Part shown: positions 6,642 to 14,363 of the stretch, piece after piece
Position numbering within the stretch: position 1 is the first letter of the stretch
Layout of the letters: each line of letters starts with the position of its first letter
Origin: Candidatus Hydrogenedentota bacterium
GTDB taxonomy: Bacteria; Hydrogenedentota; Hydrogenedentia; Hydrogenedentales; SLHB01
DNA: 16,151 bases
Direction: 5' to 3'
Assembly: GCA_003557825.1 (NCBI GenBank)
Contig: PWNM01000529.1
Span: forward strand, 1-16,151
Position numbers and translations under genes: made by a program
The notes under the pieces: generated by a model
The model's database searches: none
What the model was told of the DNA's origin: nothing
Seen by the model: only the letters and a program-made list of their open reading frames with translations

Positions 6642-8633
6642 ATGGGAGAACAGCAACACAGGACGGATGTGGGTGATGAGTTGGTCAAACGGGACATCAT
6701 CACCCGCGACGAACTCGACGAGGCCAAGGAGCGTGAAGAAAGCACGGGCATTCCGTGGTATCGTCAGCTTTTACAACAGAAGAAACTCGGATTTGACGTT
6801 CTCGAGATGTTACGTCACGAGTTCCACCCAAAATCACGGCGTGAAGAGCACCAAAATATGGGCAGAACCCTCTTGGCTATGGATGCAATCGACGAAGACC
6901 AACTGGGCGGGGCATTATTAGAACAAAAAAGCAGCGGTCGATTGCTGGGCAATATTCTGCTCGATATGGGCATTGTAGACCGAAAGACCATCACACAAGC
7001 CCTGAGCCGGCAGCATGGCATGGAGTTTTCCGAACTCGAGAAAACCCCCAGCGATCGAAAGGCGCTCGAAGCCGTACCCGAAAACATGGCTCGCCGAAAC
7101 AATATGATACCCATAAAGGTGGAAGGTGATAGGCTTACTGTTCTCGTTGCCGATCCCCAGACCCGCGATGGCCTACGCGATGCCGGCATCTATTTGGGCA
7201 TGCGAATCAATGCCATTTTGACTTGTGTGGACGATATCCGCGAGGAAATTGAACGACGGTACAAAGAATTACGGGAGATGCCAGAATCTAAATCCAAAGT
7301 TCCTCCCCCCGGTACCCGAAAATCCACCTACACTGGCCAGCAACAATCCTCTGATATCCCGGAAAAAACATCTAAGTCAAAGCCCGAGAAGGAGAACACA
7401 CCCGTGAGCGATACTGAACATCCCGAAACAGAAACCAGCCGTGAACTCAGCGATAAAAATCGATTCAAAGAGATCGCCCAACAAGCCTCGGGAATGCCCG
7501 TCATCAAGCTGGTGCAAACCATAATCGAGGGCGCGGTAAACTCCGGAGCCACGGATATTCACATCGATCCCCAAGATCCGGAAAGCCGGGTTCGCTATCG
7601 CATCGACGGTATTCTGCATGATGTCATGAGCATTTCCCCGGACATCGAACCGGCCGTCATCTCCCGCATCAAGATTCTCGCCGACATGGACATCACCGAG
7701 ACGCGCCGGCCTCAAGACGGCCATGTAGGGATGGAAGTGGGCGAAAACGAATACGACATCCGCGTGGCCACCCTGCCGACCTTCTTGGGCGAGCGGGTAG
7801 TTCTCCGATTGTTGGACCAATCCTCGGTATTGGCTGGCATGAAGGACCTGGGCCTCGAAAAGGAAGATGAAACAAAACTAGCCAAATTAATCGAGCAACC
7901 CTATGGCATGATTCTGGTTACGGGACCCACAGGAAGCGGTAAAACCACGACCCTTTATGCAGCGTTGAACCAGAAAAACGTCATGGAAGACAGCATTGTC
8001 ACCATCGAAGACCCGGTTGAATACCAGCTTTCCGGCATAAACCAGGTTCAAGTCGATCCGGACATTGAGGTTACCTTTGCGAATGTCCTGCGGGCGTCGT
8101 TGCGCCAAGATATCGACGTGCTACTGGTTGGCGAGATACGCGACCCCGAGACGGCCCGTATCGCCACCCGCGCCTCCATGACCGGTCATCTGGTGTTCAG
8201 CACCATGCACACGAACGATGCGCCCGAGGCCATCGGCACGTTGCGCAATATGAATGTTCCATCCTATCTGATTGCCAGCGCATTGACGGCGGTCGTAGCA
8301 CAGCGCTTGGTCCGGATGATTTGTCCGGAATGCAAAAAATCATTTACGCCCACCAAAACTATGCTCCAATCCGTAGGGCTGCCTCAGACCACCAAGAAGC
8401 TCTATCGCGGCGAAGGATGCGAGCATTGCTATCAAACCGGCAACAAGGGTCGAACGGCCATTTTCGAAGTCATGGAGATTACCCCGGAGGTCCGCAAGCT
8501 AATTGCCGCCGAGGAATCGGCTGAGAAAATCGCCAAGGCAATCAAATTGAAGACCATGGCCGATCGATGCCGCCTCAAACTCAAGAACGGCGTTGTGGCG
8601 CCCGAGGAATTCCTCCGGGTCATTCGGACCTAG
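6642..8633 (+). CDS. PilB/GspE-type type IV pilus or type II secretion assembly ATPase
   Basis: This 663-residue cytoplasmic hexameric motor powers pilus or pseudopilus extension. The N-terminus carries two copies of the GspE/MshE helical segment, a degenerate one at about 10-58 and a full one at about 74-205 (MGRTLLAMDAIDEDQ, LLGNILLDMGIVD). A low-complexity charged and proline-containing linker spans about 211-270. The catalytic core has GPTGSGKT (428-435, Walker A), TIEDPVEY (454-461, Asp box), LLVGEIRD (494-501, Walker B) and HLVFSTMHTND (516-526, His box). CPEC (561-564) and CEHC (593-596) form the tetracysteine zinc site, typical of PilB/GspE and absent from PilT. The ribosome binding site is GGAAGGAA, eight bases upstream. 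No pilC, pilT or gspF neighbours are present. The pseudopilin-like genes about 4-9 kb downstream could be substrates; that is inference. Confidence 0.95.
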   Translation: MGEQQHRTDVGDELVKRDIITRDELDEAKEREESTGIPWYRQLLQQKKLGFDVLEMLRHEFHPKSRREEHQNMGRTLLAMDAIDEDQLGGALLEQKSSGRLLGNILLDMGIVDRKTITQALSRQHGMEFSELEKTPSDRKALEAVPENMARRNNMIPIKVEGDRLTVLVADPQTRDGLRDAGIYLGMRINAILTCVDDIREEIERRYKELREMPESKSKVPPPGTRKSTYTGQQQSSDIPEKTSKSKPEKENTPVSDTEHPETETSRELSDKNRFKEIAQQASGMPVIKLVQTIIEGAVNSGATDIHIDPQDPESRVRYRIDGILHDVMSISPDIEPAVISRIKILADMDITETRRPQDGHVGMEVGENEYDIRVATLPTFLGERVVLRLLDQSSVLAGMKDLGLEKEDETKLAKLIEQPYGMILVTGPTGSGKTTTLYAALNQKNVMEDSIVTIEDPVEYQLSGINQVQVDPDIEVTFANVLRASLRQDIDVLLVGEIRDPETARIATRASMTGHLVFSTMHTNDAPEAIGTLRNMNVPSYLIASALTAVVAQRLVRMICPECKKSFTPTKTMLQSVGLPQTTKKLYRGEGCEHCYQTGNKGRTAIFEVMEITPEVRKLIAAEESAEKIAKAIKLKTMADRCRLKLKNGVVAPEEFLRVIRT

Positions 8634-8654
8634 ATACAAGGAAAAATTGGATCT

Positions 8655-8690
8655 CCCAGCGTCGTTTTGCCGTGGCAGGACGGCGCTGGG
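8655..8690 (+). terminator. Strong hairpin after the PilB/GspE gene
   Basis: CCCAGCGTCGT (8655-8665) pairs with ACGGCGCTGGG (8680-8690) through 11 pairs including one G-T, and TGCC/GGCA can pair inside the loop. It begins 22 bases after the ATPase stop codon. No clean run of T follows, so it may be an imperfect intrinsic terminator or an mRNA 3' protector. Confidence 0.5.
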
Positions 8691-8764
8691 TAATGGTAAA
8701 ATGTTTGCTTTTCAAGGGGTGCTTTGGTAGCATGAGCGCGGGATTGGATAACTCGGTTGGGATC

Positions 8765-8773
8765 TGTGGATAA
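8765..8773 (-). other. Perfect DnaA box
   Basis: The plus strand reads TGTGGATAA, so the minus strand is the exact consensus TTATCCACA. It sits in the 13-base word TGTGGATAACTTG, which recurs twice downstream of dnaN, and TTGGGGAAAA overlaps its end. Confidence 0.8.
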
Positions 8774-9348
8774 CTTGGGGAAAATCGGTTGACCTTGAAA
8801 CGCAAGGCATCCTTCCCATTTATTGACGCACGTGTCATAACACCTTGATTATAAACGGCTTATCGAAAAAATACTGCATTGAATTTATCCGGCGTTAATT
8901 TGCTAAGTCGTTGTCAAATAACAACTTAACATACTGCATAAAGGCGTCGGCAAAACAGGAAATGAACCGGTTCCGAGTGTTCCACAGACTGTGGATGATT
9001 CTGGTGATAACGTGTTCGAATGCATGTCTATAAAGGCATTCAACTTGTGTAAAACCTATTTGGGACCGTGGAACAAACGGGCATCGCGCCAATGTGGAAA
9101 ATGTTTTGGAATTGATGTGGAAACGAGCAAAAGTTTTCCAGATCCCAGAGGGGTTATCCAAGGGCCTTCATTCGGCACGAACCGTACCTGTGGATGTTGG
9201 GGAAAACAAGGAGCATTTCCTCCCCGTTTTATATACAACCTAACATACTGAAATTAAACAACTTAGATTAGTTATCCAGATTTCCACACCGTATATGATT
9301 ACGGTTACTTGGTTTATATAACAAGAATCTATATTCAGATAGGAAAAC

Positions 9349-9357
9349 CTATCCACA
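9349..9357 (+). other. DnaA box (one mismatch) just upstream of dnaN
   Basis: CTATCCACA differs from the consensus only at the first base. It ends 19 bases before the dnaN ATG, where DnaA binding could repress or time dnaN expression. Confidence 0.55.
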
Positions 9358-9376
9358 GACCCATGGAGAGTCACAC

Positions 9377-10486
9377 ATGAAAATCAGCATCCCTTGCCAG
9401 GATTTGCAGGACGCGGTCAACAAAGTCAAGGCCGTGGTTTCCCCCAAGTCGTCCTTGCCGATACTGTCCCATATTCTGATCGAAACCGATGATAGCGCCA
9501 TTCGGCTAAGCGCCACCGATTTAAAGGTGAGCATTGAATGTACCGTGGACTGCACCGTGCATGAACCCGGATCCATGACGGCCTCTTCGCAACGGTTGTC
9601 TTCGATACTGGGCGAATTGCCCTCGGGCGAACTGACCATGACCCTCGGGGAAAACAATGTAATTACCCTGGAGTGTGGGCGCATTCAAACCCGGTTGTAT
9701 AGCCAGTCGCCGGAGGAATTTCCTCCCATGCGCAAGTTCGACGGCGTGACGCCGTTGCGGCTCGAGCAGGCGATTGTGAAACGGCTTTTCTCCAAAACCT
9801 CCTTTGCTATCTGTACCGATCAAAGCCGGTATAACCTGACGGGATTGTTATTCGAGCTCAAAGAGGGGCGGTTGACCGTGGTTGCCACTGACGGACGCCG
9901 CATGAGTTTGGCCATGGAAACGGAGAATATTCCTGAGGATGCCGAGGTGAAGGTCATCATTCCGGGGAAGATGATCAACGAAATGGAACGATTGCTCCAG
10001 GATGAAGGCGAAGTCCAGGTGTTTATCGACGAAAGCCAGGCGGCCTTTGAATTTGGTCGGATGCGCTTGAGCAGCGCGCTGATCGAGGGAACTTTCCCGA
10101 ATTATGACATGGTAATCCCAAAAAAACACGACAAAGAGGCCGTGCTCAATACCTCCGAGTTTACCGCAGCCATTCGCCGTACCCAGACCATGACGAACGA
10201 GAAGTTTAACTCCGTGCGGATTGGCCTGTCGGATAACCAGGTGATGCTGCGCGTCAGCACGCCGGAGGTCGGGGAATACGAAGAAGAGCTTGGCGTGGAA
10301 TATGCCGGATCCGAGATGGAGATCGCCTTTAATCCGGACTTTGTCGGCGATATTCTGCGTCGTATGGATACGGACCGGACATGCCTGATCCTGAAAGATG
10401 GGTCGAGTCCCGGTTTGATCAAGCCCTTTGGCGAGGATGGACCGTTGGATTCCTATGTCAATGTGGTCATGCCGATCCGTATCTGA
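9377..10486 (+). CDS. dnaN: DNA polymerase III beta subunit (sliding clamp)
   Basis: The 369-residue protein dimerises into the ring that tethers replicative polymerase to DNA. It begins MKISIPCQDLQDAVNKVKAV and has the first-domain signature SSLPILSHILIETDD, then LSATDLKVSIEC. The second domain carries YNLTGLLFEL and VATDGRRMSLA, and the third the run from FNPDFVGDIL to a C-terminus of VNVVMPIRI, close to the usual VMPMRL. The length matches the family (E. coli 366) and there are no breaks. GGAGAG lies about eight bases before the ATG. dnaN usually follows dnaA and precedes recF; here neither is adjacent, and non-coding DNA with DnaA boxes lies on both sides. A clear intrinsic terminator follows, so dnaN is probably monocistronic. 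Confidence 0.98.
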   Translation: MKISIPCQDLQDAVNKVKAVVSPKSSLPILSHILIETDDSAIRLSATDLKVSIECTVDCTVHEPGSMTASSQRLSSILGELPSGELTMTLGENNVITLECGRIQTRLYSQSPEEFPPMRKFDGVTPLRLEQAIVKRLFSKTSFAICTDQSRYNLTGLLFELKEGRLTVVATDGRRMSLAMETENIPEDAEVKVIIPGKMINEMERLLQDEGEVQVFIDESQAAFEFGRMRLSSALIEGTFPNYDMVIPKKHDKEAVLNTSEFTAAIRRTQTMTNEKFNSVRIGLSDNQVMLRVSTPEVGEYEEELGVEYAGSEMEIAFNPDFVGDILRRMDTDRTCLILKDGSSPGLIKPFGEDGPLDSYVNVVMPIRI

Positions 10487-10505
10487 GGTCGTTCGTAATG
10501 GGATG

Positions 10506-10537
10506 GGCGTCGGGTTTCCGGATTCGACGCCTTTTTT
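10506..10537 (+). terminator. Rho-independent terminator of dnaN
   Basis: GGCGTCG (10506-10512) pairs perfectly with CGACGCC (10525-10531) around a 12-base loop and is followed directly by six T (10532-10537). It starts 19 bases after the dnaN stop. Confidence 0.88.
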
Positions 10538-10616
10538 ATATGGGGTCACCCCCAAGATGTGGTTTTCGGCTTTCCCATATATAGGTCGGGGAATATTTAA
10601 AGCGTATTGAATAGGG

Positions 10617-10625
10617 TGTGGATAA
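10617..10625 (-). other. Perfect DnaA box
   Basis: The plus strand reads TGTGGATAA. A second box with one mismatch follows after two bases (10628-10636) in the same orientation, making a tandem pair. Confidence 0.8.
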
Positions 10626-10815
10626 CTTGTTGATAATCCCTGGGAATTGGGGAAAACATTTGAAGAGTCAATCGGCCATTGTCGGAGTTATCCATATCCT
10701 AAAACGGGTTAAGTTATTGAATACCAGTTCTTTACGGCTTACTTCCCATCATCAATAGGGAAGATAACTTTTGACAATTGCCTTGCGTGGTTTCCTGTGG
10801 AGTAGTGGATAGACC

Positions 10816-10824
10816 TGTGGATAA
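10816..10824 (-). other. Perfect DnaA box
   Basis: The plus strand reads TGTGGATAA within the third copy of the 13-base word TGTGGATAACTTG. It lies 125 bases before the oxidoreductase start. Confidence 0.78.
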
Positions 10825-10882
10825 CTTGGTATGTTGGGTCTGGTTTACAGAACCCAAGATCTTGTGTTAGCAGCGCGTTAGA

Positions 10883-10898
10883 ATCCCAAGATTGGGAT
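10883..10898. promoter_or_regulatory. Palindromic candidate operator before the oxidoreductase gene
   Basis: ATCCCAA (10883-10889) and TTGGGAT (10892-10898) form a perfect inverted repeat with a two-base centre. The word CCCAAGAT in its left half also occurs at 10853-10860, exactly 32 bases (three helical turns) upstream, where CAAGATCTTG (10855-10864) is itself a palindrome. The site is 52 bases from the ATG, a place for a repressor. No regulator gene is adjacent. Confidence 0.4.
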
Positions 10899-10949
10899 AC
10901 GAACCGGGGTCAGAGCCGCCGGCAGTGCGGGTCTTACGGAGGAGAAATC

Positions 10950-11954
10950 ATGAAAACAGTGCGTTTGGCGGTGATCGGATTGGGGACGATGGGCTCGGAC
11001 TTACTGCATCATGCCGTGGATGTCCCCGGCGTTGAAATTGCAGCAGTTTGCGATCTTCAAGAAAACCTCTGTGACAAGGCGGTTGCAGTGGCCAAGGGAG
11101 CCCAAGCCTTTGCGTCGTACGAAGAAGCGATAGCCACGACCCAACCCGACGGCGTGTTGGTCGCGGTCCCTCAAGGATTGCACCCGGCGGTAAGCTATGC
11201 CGCCCTCGGAGCCGGATGCCATGTGTTCTGCGAAAAACCCATGGCATTGACGGTAGAAGAATGCCGACAGATGATCGGCGCGGCGGCTCAGGCGCAGCGG
11301 GGCCTTATGATTGGTCAGGTGTTGCGTTACATGCATCCCTTCATGCGTATCCTCGAGTTGGCCCGTTCGGGGGAACTGGGCAAAACCATCGGCGGCCGGG
11401 TTATTCGCACCATGCCGGGTTGGGCCGGTGAAGCGGCGCGTCCCTGGCGGGCCCTGCGGGCCGAATGCGGCGGCATGCTGCCCGAGGTCAATATCCACGA
11501 GATCGATTTTCTGCTCTGTCTTATGGGACATCCTACCGAAGTATTCGCCTATGGCGGTCATTATGTAAACAACGATGTGGACTACGAAGACCTAGTCATG
11601 GCCAACATCCGGTTCGAGGGCGGCGCTTGCGCTTCGGTAACGTCGTCGTGCTGCGATGCCCACGGACGCAACAGCGGCGAGATCTTTTTTGAAAAGGGCT
11701 CGGTTTACTACGATAGCCTGACCGGAGAGCTTCGTATCGCACGTTTTGGCGCGGAAGTCGAGGTTATCCCCTATGGCGAGTTGGGTCCGGACTGCGAGCC
11801 GGGGGTACGCCGGGAAGTCCGGGAGTTTGTCGAGTTCTGCCGGGGCGACGGCCCCCTGACCATCCCGGGAGAGGAAGGTCTGCGGAACGTGGCGGTGTGC
11901 GAAGCGGCTTACCGCAGCATCTGCGACCAACAACCCGTTGCCGTTACGGTATAA
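10950..11954 (+). CDS. Gfo/Idh/MocA family NAD(P)-dependent oxidoreductase
   Basis: This 334-residue cytoplasmic dehydrogenase of the glucose-fructose oxidoreductase / inositol dehydrogenase family acts on a sugar, cyclitol or sugar nucleotide. The Rossmann start is VRLAVIGLGTMGS with GxGxxG at G10-G12-G15, and D35 (AAVCD) is the probable NAD ribose ligand. CEKPMAL (94-100) is the family hallmark with catalytic K96. NIHEIDFLLCLMG (181-193) supplies the active-site H183 and D186. Length is typical. GGAGGAGAAATC directly before the ATG is a strong ribosome binding site. The substrate cannot be told from sequence. The epimerase gene begins 22 bases after its stop, so the two likely share a transcript and a sugar-nucleotide or glycan pathway. 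Confidence 0.94.
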   Translation: MKTVRLAVIGLGTMGSDLLHHAVDVPGVEIAAVCDLQENLCDKAVAVAKGAQAFASYEEAIATTQPDGVLVAVPQGLHPAVSYAALGAGCHVFCEKPMALTVEECRQMIGAAAQAQRGLMIGQVLRYMHPFMRILELARSGELGKTIGGRVIRTMPGWAGEAARPWRALRAECGGMLPEVNIHEIDFLLCLMGHPTEVFAYGGHYVNNDVDYEDLVMANIRFEGGACASVTSSCCDAHGRNSGEIFFEKGSVYYDSLTGELRIARFGAEVEVIPYGELGPDCEPGVRREVREFVEFCRGDGPLTIPGEEGLRNVAVCEAAYRSICDQQPVAVTV

Positions 11955-11976
11955 CTCACGTAAGGATGTATGGTGC

Positions 11977-12912
11977 ATGGCTATTGTAGTGGTTACCGGG
12001 GGCGCCGGGTTCATTGGCAGCAATTTGGTCAAAGCCCTTGTCGCCCGAGGCGACACGGTTCGCGTCATCGATGATTTGTCTTCAGGTCATCGGCATAACC
12101 TGGAAGACGTGTCCGATGAAATCGCTTTTTATGAGGGTTCCATCGAAGACGAAACCCTCTTGGAGGCAGTTTTCACCGGCGCGGAGGGATGTTTCCATCA
12201 AGCGGCGGTGGCCTCAGTACCGCGCTCGGTGACCGATCCGATTGGGGTCAACCAGGTCAACGTACAGGGGACGCTCCGGGTGTTTCGGGCCGCGTACAAC
12301 GCGGGCATGCGGCGGGTCGTATTCGCCTCGTCGTCAAGCGTCTACGGCGATACGGCGGCACTCCCGGCCACGGAAGACCTGCCCCTGCAACCGACCTCGC
12401 CCTACGGAGCCGACAAGGCCTCCGATGAGCTCTACGGGGCCGTCTTTAGCGGGCTCTACCCCATCGACATTGTGGCCTTGCGTTATTTCAACGTATTTGG
12501 ACCCCATCAGGATCCCGAGTCCGAATACGCGGCTGTGATCCCCATCTTCATCAGCCGGATGATGCACGGCGAGCGGCCGATTATCTTTGGCGACGGAACC
12601 CAAACCCGCGATTTCTGTTTTGTCGAAAATGTGGTGGGCGCCAACCTCTGCGCCTGGGATGCCCCGGGATCGATTGCCGGACGCTACAACATCGGCATGG
12701 GCCGGGCCGTCTCATTGCTCGACCTTGTTAATGCGTTAAATACGGTATTGGGTACATCGATGATCCCCGAGTTCGCCCCGTCCCGAACCGGCGACATTCT
12801 CCATTCCTACGGGGATATTACCCGCGCTCGGGAGGCCTTGGGCTATGCCCCCGCAGTGGACATCGAAGAGGGCTTGCGACGCACCGTCGAGTGGTACCGG
12901 ACCCACCAATGA
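11977..12912 (+). CDS. NAD-dependent epimerase/dehydratase (UDP-sugar 4-epimerase type)
   Basis: This 311-residue extended short-chain dehydrogenase interconverts NDP-sugars. The N-terminus has TGGAGFIGS (7-15), the NAD-binding glycine motif, and D32 (RVIDDLSSG) for the ribose. The catalytic triad is visible as the Ser cluster SSSSVYG (118-124) and YGADK (Y143, K147). LRYFNVFGPHQDP (168-180) and FGDGTQTRDF (204-213) are typical of UDP-glucose or UDP-GlcNAc 4-epimerases of the WbpP/GalE-like group. ATG 11977 has AAGGA about ten bases upstream. An in-frame ATG at 11938 would overlap the preceding gene and add 13 residues unlike the family. It forms a two-gene unit with the oxidoreductase and converges on the pseudopilin-like gene, sharing the hairpin between them. 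The exact substrate is not determined. Confidence 0.93.
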   Translation: MAIVVVTGGAGFIGSNLVKALVARGDTVRVIDDLSSGHRHNLEDVSDEIAFYEGSIEDETLLEAVFTGAEGCFHQAAVASVPRSVTDPIGVNQVNVQGTLRVFRAAYNAGMRRVVFASSSSVYGDTAALPATEDLPLQPTSPYGADKASDELYGAVFSGLYPIDIVALRYFNVFGPHQDPESEYAAVIPIFISRMMHGERPIIFGDGTQTRDFCFVENVVGANLCAWDAPGSIAGRYNIGMGRAVSLLDLVNALNTVLGTSMIPEFAPSRTGDILHSYGDITRAREALGYAPAVDIEEGLRRTVEWYRTHQ

Positions 12913-12948
12913 AAAACCGCCTACCCGATAGGATAACCGGGTAGGCGG
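12912..12948 (-). terminator. Bidirectional intrinsic terminator between epimerase and pseudopilin-like genes
   Basis: CCGCCTACCCG (12917-12927) and CGGGTAGGCGG (12938-12948) form a perfect 11-pair stem with a ten-base loop. On the minus strand a run of five T follows directly (12916-12912), so it is a textbook terminator for the pseudopilin-like gene ending at 12981. It begins next to the epimerase stop and may also stop plus-strand transcripts. Confidence 0.85.
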
Positions 12949-12980
12949 CGGTGTAATAAACCGATTGATGGAAGCGGGGC

Positions 12981-14042
<1,062 letters not shown>

Positions 14043-14083
14043 GAGATGCTCCTTTCGTTATTGATACTTCCTGGTTCTTACCT

Positions 14084-14104
14084 ACACACATCCAGTATGT
14101 GTGT
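14084..14104 (-). promoter_or_regulatory. Inverted repeat at the predicted transcript start of pseudopilin copy 1
   Basis: ACACACAT (14084-14091) and ATGTGTGT (14097-14104) pair perfectly around five bases. Given the -10 at 14112-14117, transcription should start at about 14105, so the repeat is either a 5'-terminal mRNA stem-loop (stability or translation control) or an operator at +1. Confidence 0.5.
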
Positions 14105-14111
14105 ACACTCG

Positions 14112-14140
14112 ATTCTATCGCATGCATACGATATTGTCAA
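14112..14140 (-). promoter_or_regulatory. Sigma70 promoter of pseudopilin copy 1
   Basis: On the minus strand TTGACA (14140-14135) is followed by a 17-base spacer and TAGAAT (14117-14112). The -35 is perfect and the -10 has one mismatch. GCATGC occupies spacer positions 10-15. An A/T-rich stretch upstream (about 14146-14166) resembles an UP element. This is one of the strongest promoter matches in the window. Confidence 0.82.
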
Positions 14141-14290
14141 GCAAAACATGAATTAAAATAAAATGTATACACAGTAATGAGAGAATTGGTAGTATTGGGT
14201 AGTTGCGGCGAGGGTACCCTATGGCATCAACGAGACGCAGCATCGCTTATCATGACAGGGTACCTACACAATGGAGGGGGCTTTGGCGGA
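14141..14290. other. Non-coding gap between pseudopilin copies
   Basis: I see no gene here. The perfect palindrome AGGGTACCCT lies at 14211-14220, and its half AGGGTACC recurs at 14257-14264. The meaning is unclear. Confidence 0.3.
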
Positions 14291-14330
14291 AAGAAAATGC
14301 CCGGTCCGAGGGGAGATCCGCGGACCGGGC
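14291..14330 (-). terminator. Intrinsic terminator of pseudopilin copy 2
   Basis: GCCCGGTCCG (14299-14308) pairs perfectly with CGGACCGGGC (14321-14330) around a 12-base loop. On the minus strand it is followed by ATTTTCTTT (14298-14290), an interrupted T tract. It lies 33 bases after the stop codon of the gene ending at 14364. Confidence 0.78.
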
Positions 14331-14363
14331 GATTGAACTATTGGGATGTTATGGATGGAAGGA

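Larger units (their letters stand above)
8691..9376. other. Candidate replication-origin region upstream of dnaN (DnaA-box cluster)
   Basis: This stretch has no convincing gene and is AT-rich, especially about 8845-8935 and 9236-9350. It holds one perfect DnaA box on the minus strand (8765-8773) and near matches to TTATCCACA: 8743-8751 (minus), 8990-8998 (minus), 9154-9162, 9190-9198 (minus), 9272-9280 and 9349-9357. TGTGGAAA variants occur at 9093 and 9116. TTGGGGAAAA occurs at 8775-8784 and 9198-9207. Clusters of this density beside dnaN are characteristic of oriC. dnaA itself is not in the window, so this could instead be a DnaA-regulated dnaN promoter region. Confidence 0.7.
10538..10949. 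other. Second DnaA-box cluster, downstream of dnaN
   Basis: This stretch contains no gene. It has two perfect minus-strand DnaA boxes (10617-10625 and 10816-10824), each inside TGTGGATAACTTG, and one-mismatch boxes at 10628-10636 (minus, TTATCAACA) and 10688-10696 (plus, TTATCCATA). A third TTGGGGAAAA lies at 10647-10656. The right end also has to hold the promoter of the oxidoreductase gene; TTGACA at 10771 has no good -10 partner. Palindromes at 10855-10864 and 10883-10898 lie just before that gene. Together with the cluster upstream of dnaN this may be a bipartite origin. Confidence 0.68.

Noticed and set aside
8895..9161. Minus-strand 88-codon ORF and a plus-strand partner at 8991-9251
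   Set aside because: They lie in the AT-rich DnaA-box region, lack ribosome binding sites and show no family features.
10381..10610. Small plus-strand ORFs overlapping the end of dnaN
   Set aside because: They run through the dnaN terminator hairpin in a shifted frame; they are shadows.
14211..14264. AGGGTACC pair as an operator
   Set aside because: The two sites lie far upstream of the copy 1 promoter and downstream of the copy 2 terminator, with no gene they could obviously control; probably chance.
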